From Enoplolaimus lenunculus (Eukaryota > Nematoda > Enoplea > Enoplida > Thoracostomopsidae): 64,000 nucleotides of DNA. The position numbers and the translations under genes were made by a program. Every line of letters starts with the position of its first letter. Positions within the stretch are counted from its first letter, which is position 1. Location of the stretch: the NCBI GenBank assembly GCA_030248215.1, contig JASANG010000879.1, positions 182,444-246,443 on the forward strand. The letters are read 5' to 3'. This document shows, one piece after another, positions 35,668 to 46,922 of the stretch. A model generated the notes under the pieces. The model was not told the DNA's origin and did no database searches. It saw nothing but the letters and a program-made list of their open reading frames with translations.

Positions 35668-38600
35668 TCATCTTGGTGCGCATAAACGATGCCACTGTGT
35701 CGAAGGAATGCCAGGATGGTCTAACATTTCTTTCCAGTGCTGTCGCCCGGACACTGTTCCACTTTTTCCGGTCACTATGTAGCCCATTTCGTCGTTCTTT
35801 GTTACAACATCATGATCCATTGCCTAAAAACATACAGCGATGTATTGTAAATTCTTCACTGTATATAGTTAACTAGTCAACACCGTTGCACAAATGTGCA
35901 ACTCGCATAATGTACTATACGAACGGCTGGTAATTTTAAATCTTCAACATGAATGTCATTAAGCAAGTCTAACTGACCACAGAACTTGGAATGCACAAAT
36001 TGTAGTTAAGAACGATATGTAGAATTATATATAGTACCTAGTTAATTAAAATACCGTACTGTCGGACTTGTTTACTCCAGCGCTGGAACGCTGACCAAAA
36101 TACGTATGTAGGGTGTTCCCGTTTTAATATATTAATTATTGTTTCCTTCAAGATTTATCAAATCTTATTAGAATAAAAATCGATGCAAAGGAAACATGGT
36201 TCATTATTGTTTCCTGAAAGAGTAAAATGTATTTGTATACGGGCGAGCCCCTTTTTCCACGAGTCTCCCTCTGACTGCGGGCTGAACTTACCGTGACCAT
36301 CAGTTGAACATCGTCAATTTTTTCTTTCGGTACATCAAAATTGAACGATTCGTTAAATACTGGCGACAGCGTACAACTGCGAACTGAAGTTCGTTTCTTT
36401 TGCGTTTTAACTCCGTTTTCCATCAACCAGACCTTAATGTACGGATCTGAAATATATATTAAACAATGTCTGTCAACAATAAATTAAAAGTTGTAGTATA
36501 GTATTGGTTAGTGTATTGCGGCTTAGAATTGTAAACAGCCGTTTATATAAAACTCTTGGTTCAAAGTGAAACATAGCAAATTTCCGATTTTGATCGCTTC
36601 GGTTTCATACGACTGGGAATACAACTTAGTCATATTTAATGAGTAACGTGTGCAGCGTTTTATTAACTGTAAACGTTATGCTCGCTTTATTTCTCTCAAC
36701 TAGTGCGCGCGTATCAGAAGTCTTATGTTGCAATGGTTTAACCCATGTTTTATACTAGAAAATAACCGTGCAGAAAATATCAAAAAGCAAATATTGGCCC
36801 TGCTGTTGGTCTTCGCTAAGTTTGTAACAACATTCGGATTTTGCAGAATTTTGTCTCTTGAGTTGGACAAATTCGGCGTTGCGCGTTTCTTCATTGAAAT
36901 GAAACATTAATATAATTTTGTGCATTTTATGAATTTAAAGAAAATTTGACAATTTCGCGTAATTCATTCACACATTTTAAGCAGTTAATATTTTCCCCGT
37001 TGGTCTGGCACAAAAACCGAATTTTCTATATTCCACACAGCTCTGTTACCAAGATTTGCGATTTAAAATTAATCAATAGTTTTTAACCACAGAGTGTTAG
37101 CAAAATATAACAGTTTTCAGTAACTAAAATTTAGATTTAATGAAAGATGAAAACAATTTGTCGTACCAGAAGACCCGTTTACGTCTTTTGCTGGCAAATC
37201 TTTCGCCTTTTGAATCACAATGTTAAGTCGACTGTAGTCCGGCGCATAGCACAACGTAAGCAATAATTCTCCTTGTCCTTCCTGGAATACCAAAATATTA
37301 CGATATACACAAACAGCACAGGAATCAATTGTAATATTTAACTATTTTTTGCCAGTTCAAAGTCGAACTACGAGTTGAGCTATTCGATTTTAGATTTGAG
37401 TTGAATAACGGCTGGAGCTGCGACATATTTTGAGAATATATACAGCTTTATTGTACGTTTACATCAAATAGTGGTTACCTTTCCAAACGTGCTTTGACCG
37501 AGTTCTTTCCAAAATACTGGACAATTGCTCAGCTTCACAGTTTTCAACGGAAGCAAAACTTCGCCAATAGGATCATCCCATTTAAATCGATCGTAGTCGA
37601 ATACTTGCAAACACAACGTCATCTCGTCAATTTTCCTTGCTGTCAAGCCTAAAGTAAGTAATAATTTGATATACATATCGTTTTTTGCTCAATTTTTTAA
37701 ATGCTAAAATTAAAATATACTAAGTTCCAACTGAAAACCTGGTGTTCAGAAATTACTGACATGCAGATAGATGTACACACAAGTCAAAAATATGCCATCA
37801 ATGAAGGTATCTGTCAGCTTTTGATGATATATGTAGAAAAAATTTTTGCAGAAATGGTGGAAATTGTATCAAAGCACAACAATTGCATTCCTGCAGTACC
37901 TGGTTCGATAGTCATAGTCGCCACACGGCGCATATGTTTGGGAGATGCACCCTCAACCACACTGTTTAACTTCCTGACATTCCGCTGTAAGTAGCGACGG
38001 CGCGACCCAATCCCTGCGTAATGCGGGAATTTGCTGTGAACGCTTTCGTGTTTGGGTGTTGAAGGACAACTGTTTGATGCTACCATTTCGTGTAAAAATT
38101 GCATTTTTTTCAGTCTGAGTTTAATTCATATATTTATTTCAATTACAAGTTTAGGTTTTGGATTATAATTTTTTGTGCAGAAGTTGCGGTGGACGTAAAG
38201 ATTAATAATTATAGACGGTTTTGACACAGCAAGTGATTGCGGCAGTGATAAATTAATATTTGAGCTGTTATATTTCGATACGTTTATTGTCAAAAAATAT
38301 AACAAAACGGCGTAAAAGAATGAGCTCACATTGCAAAATATAGTAACTCTAGTCGTTTCAGTAACGGATAGGAAAGTATTTTCGACATAGTCCGCTTGCC
38401 TGGCGTATGAGCTCACATTGCAAACTATAGTAACTCTAGTCGTTTCAGTAACGGATAGGAAAGTATTTTCGACATAGTCCGCTTGCCTGGCGTATGAGCT
38501 CACATTGCAAAATATAGTAACTCTAGTCGTTTCAGTAACGGATAGGAAAGTATTTTCGACATAGTCCGCTTGCCTGGCGTATTTTCAGTCATTATATTAC

Positions 38601-41600
38601 AAAAAAGCAACAGTATTTTTTAACAATTTTGTAATCAGACCGAGAAAGCTAAACGTTTTGTATGCCGAGCCTAAATTTTGAGGAAAATTTCGAGTCCGGA
38701 CGAGGTGTTTTCATTTCATGGTAACACATACGATGAGGTTACGTTAAACACACTGTAAATTTCAGTGAGTTGATTTTAATTCAGAATGAGTTGAATCACT
38801 CTTTCTGAGTTAGGGCTATCAGAACTTAGAATTCTGAGTTGATTCAATTCATTCTGAGTTAATTAATCAACTCACCCAGAGTCAACTCAACATTGAGTGA
38901 AAATTAACTCAACTCAGAGTGAACTAATGTTTACTGATAATAATTCAGATATAACCAACTCGCTAGCTGAGTTGATTAATCAACTCATTGGAATTTACAG
39001 TTCAGTCTTTATTTAGCGAAACCGACGTCATTACTTTAGTCGAGTTGCTTAAAATAAATTGCAGCATAAAGTTTCAAGCACAACCTGCTATTATGCAACA
39101 CATTATTGGCCAAATTTGAACTTTTTTAAAAACGTGAACGCGTAGGTAGAGTTTGAAAAACAACTCATAACCAGCGAAACAAATTCTTCATTTTAAAAGG
39201 CAACATTGCATTAGTTGTGATAATTAAAATCATTTTTGTACCATTGAGTCGGTTTTATGTTCATCAATGATATACACCTATGTTCAACACCCGTCACCCC
39301 TGTCCCGTGCCCCGGCGGCAATGATTTACACCATCCTAAAGTCTGAGCATCATGTGATACTTGCCCCAAAAGAAGCCAATAGCCGTATTCATGTAGAAAA
39401 CCCCCACAACATAAACCAATGCACTGTGCTGTCGTTTAGTGAAACAAACATTTTTATATACTAAATTTAGCTGAGTAGAAATTTTAGTGTTGAAGCTGAA
39501 AAATTTTCTAGAGTTCCAAAACTTATTAGATAGAAACGTTCGTGTTGGGCCTCAGTTGCGAAACTTTATAAAAAACAACTTAAAATTCAACATTTATTTT
39601 ATTTCTACACCTAAGCAGACGTCCACTTAAGAATTAAAAATACGCTGCAATTTAGATTCGAGATCTACTTACCGTGTATACAGTTTTAGCCAAATTTTGT
39701 CTACGGATACAAACACAGAATTTATAAGTTTTTCCAATTTGATTTTAAATTAATTACATTCTTCTAACGCACATTTATTTGCCGAAAAACATTTTTTCGA
39801 TACCATTAAAAGTGTCGCAGCACATTAAAGTTTCTGACCGAGCAGAGCAGTAGGCTGGCAAATATTATGAAACGCAATTTTTTACTGAATGCTATATATG
39901 TGCGATTTGTCTGCGAAAAATTGGAAGGTTTGGGCCTTATCATTTTATCACTAAAATATTCTGACAAAAGGAACGTCAGCCCCCGTCTGGATTCGATAGT
40001 GGCGTCTCTGACTACCTCCTGAGCGTATCCAAATTCATATGTAGGTTTTCACCACTTACCAAAACAACTTTAACACCGGTATATAAAAACTTCGCGTTTA
40101 AATTTCTCAAGAGATAGCAATTCATTGCGGTGCAAACGGACCTTTGGGAGCTGTTTGAAAACAGGTCATATAAATTGTACACCAAATTGCTTCAGCTGTG
40201 CTTGGGTTGTTTTATGGACACGTTTCATCAAGGCTGTCGATACAAGAAGATATTAGTTTACAATTTGGTCACGGTTACCAAGAGTGGATGTTTTTTTAAT
40301 TTTCGGCCTCAAACTCGTTATTTTGAAGAGGGATAGTCACCGATTGAAAGAAACAGTAAATATAGGTTTCAATACTGTAGTGACCCGAATAAGAGGGGGG
40401 ACTGATATTTACTTGTCCTCTCCAGAGGGTACCCCCCCTTGTTATTCGGTTACGGACTGTTATTTATTTTTTAACCCATGCTCCGCCGCCCTTCGTTACT
40501 GATATATATTTTCGGTACTGCGATTATCCGTTGAATTAAACGTTGATTTATCTTGTGTCAATAGCTTGAGCGATAATTTTATGCGCTACAATTAGGGTTA
40601 ATTGACATTTATGGACTCTAATTAGGGTTTAAGGACTCTACCCGCTTACGAACTCTTATTAGGGATACGGACTCCTATAGATTCGGACTCAAAATGGGGA
40701 CCCTCCTCTTATTAACCCCCTCTTTTTCGGGTCAATACAGTAATCGAAGCGAGTTCAGATCAAATTGGAAATGTTGGTGCAATGTTCGACTCATAAATGA
40801 GGGGTTAGGCAAACATGTAACTCATATTCGCATATGTTTAATATTCGAATACCACGTGCCCATCTATAGCTAGAATAATAATGATCGTGTGACGTTAGAA
40901 GGAATAAATATATCAATATGTTATTTTAACTCAAAACTTATGGAGGTTGTACTGTTGAACGGTCAGGAACAAAAAATATAAAAATAATAATAATATAATA
41001 ATAATAACAATAATAGCGTATAATAGTACATTTGTATGTTTTCTTTACCAGTGATAGTTTTTGCATAGAAAATTTCATTTTTGGATTATTGATGTTGGTT
41101 TGATGACGTTTGAAAGTGAAACTTGTTACCGTCAAACTTTTGGGTAATCAAATTTTTGGCTCTTGCACACTTCTTTTCCCCATGAAAGTTTTCAAAATAT
41201 TCAAATTTTGGCATATGTTAGGCTTAGAATTGGCATACGTTTGAAAGTTCTCAGGTGTTTTTAATGTCTGTCCAGAAACTTCAAGACGCTGGTTTAAATC
41301 GGTGTAGTATTTTTCGTATAAGTACTCACTTAGGATAGCGACAAACTGTTCTAAATGGTCTATATTTCGAAATGGATACAGTACCTGTCACCAGTTAGCG
41401 ATAAGTTTTCAAACTGACCAACTCCTACAATTACAGATGTCATAATTTGCACAGATAAAGCTGAAATCGAATGCAAAAAATGTGCTAAAATTCTAACCTC
41501 ATTATTTACAAATCCAGAAGTTGCAAGACCTATCATCAACTTGTTTGATCGGCGTTGCAGGTATTTGAGAATACAGGCAATGACTTTAAAAACAAGGATT

Positions 41601-43691
41601 AGTAAACCGATTTTCGGCGACTTACATTGAAAAGTTATCGTCTGATGAAATTTCGGATCAGTCGTACGTTTATGTATGCGTGTTGTTTTTGGTTGACCAC
41701 CGTCTGGCAATAAATGTACCCGTACATATGGATCCGCTGTACCTCCGATATCTTTGCCAGGCAACCGACACGCTTGGATGATATGCACTGACAAAATGCG
41801 ATTGTCACGGTCGTACGAAAGTCCAAAATTCAGTCTGCCTAAGCTGTCCTTGCCGATGTATTCCGGGTCGTCCGTTGCCTTGAAATACAGAACTTTATTT
41901 CACTTCCACAATATCATGCGTACATTCAGTATCACACGAGCGAATAGGTGATGGACATTTAGGTTTTTGACTTAAGCTACCGCCAAACTAAGACTAAAGT
42001 AATTAAAATTCAACAGGCTGACGTACGTTATTATTTACTGTAAAAATCGCACGCAACAGCAGACCAACATTTTGAAAATGGGTCAAAAAATTATTGGAAA
42101 GCCTACATTTTTGGAGAAACCAGATTCTTCGATAAACTCTGAAACCTGGATGAACTTGTTTACATGCCTGAAGTTGGCAAATGTACATAAAGATCAGGAG
42201 CGGAGCGTTTTTCTGTTGGACTAGAATCGAGTAAGCTTAAGCTTTAGACTATTTTTATGAATAGGCTTAGGCTTTAGGAGCAAGCTCATTGTTACGCTTA
42301 GGCTTAGTCTTAGGAATATGCTTATAATGCTGTTCCGCCGCCGTTCTTTACATTGGCCATGAAGTTTAACGATTGAGTTTGATGCTTCAAAACTTAAATG
42401 TGAACAAACAAATGCAGTACCAGCTAGTTTCAATATTAACACCATAACCTTTATCTTATTACCGTAGTTTAGATATTCAGGACCTTTTTTGCGATCTTAA
42501 TCTCAATGCGTTAATCGAAATATTGGAGGTTTTAAGGCATCGCATAATAAAAAATAGACACTTAGCAGGACTCCAACATAGCCGCTTTAGAGTGACTGAT
42601 ATTTATTTTACCTCCATAGAGGGTGTATACACCCCCTTGCTATTCGGCTACGAACTGATATTTATTTTTCAGCTGACCTCATTTTTCTCGGACATCACAC
42701 CTTTTACTTAATGCGGTTCGCTATGATTTGAGAACATTACTTAGGAACGTTAAAAATTTAAATATACTGCTATGAGTGTACGAAATATATGTATTTAAGT
42801 AATCAGATTTCGCAATGAACTTTATTTGGTTCTGGAACCATTTGTGTATTTTAATTAGATACATGATCTTTACAAACTCTAATTCGAAATATATTTTCCT
42901 GTTGACTCAAGACAGTATCCTGGACTCTTATTATCACTCTTCTATTATTCGGCTCGGTACAGTAGTTTCGTTAATCAATGGCTAACTTACCCATCGTTTT
43001 TTCAATCCAATGCTTTCCAAGAATGTTGGTGCAATCTCAGGTTGTACGTATTCCCGTTCTGATGAGATTGTCGGTGGTAACCTGAAAAATTTAATAACCA
43101 AAAAAATTTATATTTAAATCATCGGATCTTCAACTTTGTGCTATACTGTACTGGATTTATTAACTCTGATACCCCGAAATAAAAGCATTGTAACTCGATA
43201 GATTTCTTGCAACAATTAAATTCTGCTACAAAAAATAGTTACAAATACGCCACTGTTGGTTTGGCTTAGGTTATACAAAAAGGGTCAAGTACTATTTGAA
43301 AAGCGCAAGAACTCATTTAAATCCACATCCTGTCACCAGCGTAGCCATGATATTGCTTTGCGACAAGCCACGTCAATTACTTAGGTATTATCCTGTTTGC
43401 AAGTTATTTGTTTCAGCTACCATTCAAGTTAGTAACAGATATCAATTGGTGAAAGTCATGGAGGAAGGCTATACCCATACTTGCCCCCCTATCGCTACAC
43501 CCTGCATCCTATTTATATATATAGAATACTCACGTCGACGCTGTTGGTATAAAAAATTCCTGATCAGTAAATGCAGCATTTTGCTGCTCTGCACGACGTT
43601 GTAATGCACGCACTAGTACTGCACCAACGATAATTACGATCATGCAAGCGCAGAGTACGCCTCCGATAATTGACGCAACAACAACTTCCAT
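35668..43691 (-). CDS. Synaptotagmin, tandem C2-domain calcium sensor (7 exons)
   Basis: Exons in transcript order: 43691-43534, 43081-42991, 41878-41626, 37648-37479, 37281-37167, 36446-36292 and 35823-35668. Phases join and give 365 residues. Family role: a vesicle or plasma-membrane protein that triggers Ca2+-dependent fusion by binding phospholipid and SNAREs. The N-terminus is a short lumenal tip and one membrane segment (about 4-30), then Arg-rich RALQRR and a short linker. C2A (about 97-215) has all five aspartates expected to bind Ca2+: D126, D132, D185, D187 and D193. C2B (about 228-350) also has all five: D257, D263, D317, D319 and D325, plus a polybasic KTQKKR strand. The C-terminus carries the synaptotagmin WHxL motif as QWHRL. 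The FDYDRF and DPIGEV text resembles Syt7-type proteins, but subtype is not certain. The ATG at 43691 has an AAAATGG context; a non-coding 5' exon may lie further right. Confidence 0.95.
38320..38580. repeat. 87-bp tandem repeat, three copies, in synaptotagmin intron 3
   Basis: ATGAGCTCACATTGCAAA begins at 38320, 38407 and 38494. The units are almost identical (one base change seen near the start of unit 2). The unit is a multiple of three, so an open frame runs through it by chance on the - strand. Confidence 0.9.
38751..39002. mobile_element. Inverted-repeat element rich in AACTCA motifs (family H)
   Basis: Left CACTGTAAATTTCAGTGAGT and right complement AACTGTAAATTCCAATGAGT, continuing TTGATT on both sides. 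The interior is degenerate TGAGTTGA / AACTCA motifs in both orientations. It lies in synaptotagmin intron 3. Confidence 0.7.
39850..40035. repeat. Dispersed repeat (family J), synaptotagmin intron 3
   Basis: It shares GGCTGGCAA, TTATGAAACGCAA and TTATCA(C)CAAAA / TTTTCT motifs with 49075-49300. The ends are undefined. Confidence 0.4.
40373..40742. mobile_element. Family C MITE, copy 2, in synaptotagmin intron 3
   Basis: Left TACTGTAGTGACCCGAATAA and right complement TACTGTATTGACCCGAAAAA. The outermost TA on each side could be a TA target duplication. A lone family D end (ACCAAGAGTGGATG) lies about 95 bp to its left. Confidence 0.85.
41356..41580. mobile_element. Family G MITE in synaptotagmin intron 3
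   Basis: It contains ACCTGTCACCAGTTAGCGAT, GTTTTCAAACTGACCAACTC, AAAAAATGTGCTAAAATTC and CCTATCATCAACTTG, ending in GTATTTGAGAATACAGG. It lies 46 bp intronic to the exon 3 donor. Confidence 0.7.
42176..42358. mobile_element. Family A MITE, copy 10, in synaptotagmin intron 2
   Basis: The left end GGCAAATGTACATAAAGATC and right end GTTCTTTACATTGGCC are inverted. The flanks CTGAAGTT (42168-42175) and ATGAAGTT (42359-42366) match at 7 of 8. The interior has TTAGGC hexamers. Confidence 0.85.
42585..42964. mobile_element. Family C MITE, diverged copy 3, synaptotagmin intron 2
   Basis: It shares GTGACTGATATTTATTTTAC, CACCCCCTTGCTATTCGGCT and the right end TTATTCGGCTCGGTACAGTA with the other copies. 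The left terminus is eroded. Confidence 0.6.
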
Positions 43692-44108
43692 TTTAGCCCC
43701 TGTGTTTGTCTTTGAGATAATTAAATGATTATTTAGCTACAAGTAGGTTATTTTCTTTCAGATAGATGGTAATATGGTTTGCTTAGTAGTAAACGTTTGG
43801 ATAAAATATTGCAGGTATTAATAAATAATACTGTTTTAGTTTATGTTTTTGGTTAAATTTTGTTAATTAGCTATCGCTATAATACTGATAAGCTTTGGTG
43901 TTTAAATGGCGAATTAAATGTGAAAAAATAGTTGATGTGCGATAAAATACTTCGTTTAAGTAAATAATTTACGGTTTCAGCATGCCTTGATTGGTAACCT
44001 CTGCCAATCAGAGGCAAATTAGCGGTCGGAAAGCTTCTGGACAATACGTGTTGTCTATATTTAATAATACAAAGCTGAAAAAATAAATTTTAAATGTCAC
44101 TTATTTTA

Positions 44109-44426
44109 ACCAAGAGCGAATGAATGATACAAGACTGTGCAACTCTTTGGGTTCCACATGGTACAAAGTGTACCACTGGTCGTTGAGTTTTTGGCCGACC
44201 CCCCATGTTTAGGGGGAGGGTCGCTGTCACATGCAATAACCCTAAACTAAATTATAAGCGGAGCAATTTGTTGCCGGATACATAAATTGTCATGGTTCGC
44301 ATGGGTTGTACCCTGTCTAAATATAGCGGGGTAGGCCATAAACGCAACACGTGCCGGGTACATTCTTTTCTGCACAGAATGTACCCAGTTGCATGCTTTT
44401 GTTAGTATGCATCATCCACTCTTGTT
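44109..44426. mobile_element. Family D fold-back element, copy 2
   Basis: Left ACCAAGAGCGAATGAATGAT; right arm GTGCCGGGTACATTCTTTTC and CATCCACTCTTGTT. The interior has GGCCGACCCCCCATGTTTAG. A solitary family C end (TACTGTACTGACCCGAATAA) follows at 44435. Confidence 0.7.
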
Positions 44427-45286
44427 TAAACTAATACTGTACTGACCCGAATAAAACAAAGTAATAAAAGGGCGTCGTAGCAAAGCGGACTGTTGGAGGT
44501 CCTAATCTGATGGAGTGAATTTGAAAATAAATAACAGTTTTTACGGATTATATAACATAGAAGCAAACTCTAGGGACGTAAAATAATTCGCAGTTTAACT
44601 TTTATTCGCGTTGCCTAATGTATACGTTTCTGCTTTTACAATGTAAAATCCGTCACAACTAGGAAGTTTTCAAATTACAGTTTCGAAAATATCGCTAATA
44701 AACACTTAGCATTGTTTTTGTTTCAGTTTTGACGAATTGAACTTTTAAAATTCGATTTATTTTAATTGTTTTATCGAAACCTGTTAACTGTAACGTTGGA
44801 ACACGTTCAAAACAACCTATTCTTATTCAGAGTTAATTAATGTTGCACTTACTAACCAGATGTTGTAAGAAAAAGCTTTTGAAAATAGTTTCGTTCGCAA
44901 AAAAAAGTTCCTAGGCTTTATTCTGTGCAGTTTCAAGACTGTTGAATATCGCTTTACCCGATTAATATTTGTTGACTGTGCTCGTTCTTAGCTCGGTCGT
45001 GATATCAGTACATTTTATGGGGATTGGAAATAAAACAAAAAACACAACATAATTTCGAATATTAAACGAAAGGCTCTGCGTTACACAGTAGCGGCGCAGC
45101 CAGGTATCAGAGGACTCGTTGCCTAAAACACGGGTCCGTCTGTAAATAATGGTCCTGATGCGCAGTAGCGCAAACCAAATCCGAACAAAAGCTCGCGAGG
45201 AGCGAAACAACCGAAAAGTTTAAACAGCTTGAACAACGCTACGTTGGAACTGAAATGCGTCAAAAATCGCGTGGCGGATGGGTTTT

Positions 45287-45623
45287 ACCAAGAGTAGATG
45301 ATCACTCTTTATAACAAGAGTGTGCAACTGGGTACATTCTGTGTATTAAAGAATGTACCTGGCACGCGTTGCATTTTTGTTCACCCCCCCTCAATCAGGG
45401 GAGGTTTAAGCAAGAGATTAACAGTATGCTTAAGTACAAATACCCCCCTCCTTAAACAAGGGGGGTTACAATTTCATCTTTTCCTACGATATAAAACTGC
45501 ATAAAGACCCCCTAAACAAGGGGGGTATGCTACAAACGCAACGCGTGCCGGGTACATTCTTTAATACACAAAATGCACCCAGTTGCACACTCTTGTTATA
45601 TAGAGTGATCATCCACTCTTGGT
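45287..45623. mobile_element. Family D fold-back element, copy 3, best preserved
   Basis: The two arms, of roughly 85 bp each, are near-perfect inverted repeats. The left begins ACCAAGAGTAGATGATCACT and runs through TGTGCAACTGGGTACATTCT to GGCACGCGTTGC. The right arm mirrors this. Between the arms are several CCCCCCT / AGGGGG runs. A transcript would form a long hairpin. Confidence 0.9.
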
Positions 45624-46760
45624 GATACTAAGTGGTTGCATGGTCTTGGGTCTGGGTTTAGGGAATTGTAGCCGCTGAAATTTTAGAAGTATGGTTAAAG
45701 AAACTATTGCACATTTTAATTTAGCCTTTTAATGAATGACTCTGTTGCTGCATCTTTTGCACGGCCCATCCATTGCCACGTCACCGGTCATCGTTGTTCG
45801 TCACCAAACAACGTCATTGTCCGATATTGTACGCCGACAATTCGCATTGATACCGCCGGATCGCAGAAGGCAACGGACGATGACGGAGGTGCCGGATCAT
45901 ATTTAAAAAGTATAGCGCTACTCTATTAAGTTAAATATATACTGTATCTCAATTGGTCAACGCATTGCTTGTACGAAACTTCCAGCATTAATTAACGTTC
46001 AGATGGTCGCACAATTAAAAAACGAAACCTTCAAATTCAAAGTTACGCCTCAACTGCAAAATTACTGATATGCCGAAACATATAATTTAAATATAAACGT
46101 TTCTTCAAATTAATGTTAGTCAAAAGGCGAAATCCTACGTCAGACCACTTTTTTTACATAAAAACCATGACAGAAATAACTGTGGTTGACTTTGAAACCG
46201 CTGAAACACTAACAAATGTTTTCGAATGTTGCATATTTTTTCGGAAATTTAAGCTTTTGGTTTAAACTAAAGCTTCAGGCTTAGGTAAAGGCTTCGCCAA
46301 AGCTTATGCTTATGCTTAGGCTTAGGCATGCCTTCGTTTCAATCTAAGCCTAAGTCTACGTTTATGTCAGAAGTATACAAGAGCCATGCTTGCTAATGAG
46401 CCTATCAACTGTACAGAGAGAGAAACAGTAAAGCGATTGGCTAATTTTAAGACTCTAAGGGTTTGACATGCAAAAACATTTTGTTTGTACGTTTTTGCGT
46501 ACCGTAGCATTACCACACCACTACTTATCTCTGAAGTATAGCAGGACTGCTAATTTTTGCCAGCAGTGAAAACGTTTTGTGTTATTTCGAGTGAGGATTC
46601 ATTGCTTGGAAAAAGGTTAAGGGCTTCAAGACTCCTAGTAAATTGTGGCCAATACCCTATATCTTGACATTGCGTTTAGTCATCGAATATCTTCAACATA
46701 GTCCGATAAGATTACATTTTCATAACGAAATAGAATGTTTTTCACTCTTTGATTAAAACT

Positions 46761-46922
46761 GCCAATGTAAATAACAGGAGCGGAACAGTACTATAAGCAT
46801 ATTCCTAAGCCTAAACCTAAACCTCAGCCTAAGCCTAAGCCAAGCAAAAAATGTCTAAAACTTAAGCTTACTCTTTTCTAGTCCCACAGAAAAACGTTCC
46901 GCCTCTGATCTTTACGTGGGCG
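46761..46922. mobile_element. Family A MITE, copy 11
   Basis: Left GCCAATGTAAATAACAGGAG; right end CTGATCTTTACGTGGG. The interior has CCTAAG hexamers, then AAACTTAAGCTTACTC. A TTAGGC-rich stretch near 46.3 kb without ends may be an older relic. Confidence 0.75.

Noticed and set aside
38126-38503. 125-codon - strand frame in synaptotagmin intron 3
   Set aside because: It depends on the 87-bp tandem repeat, a multiple of three; no homology or splice context.
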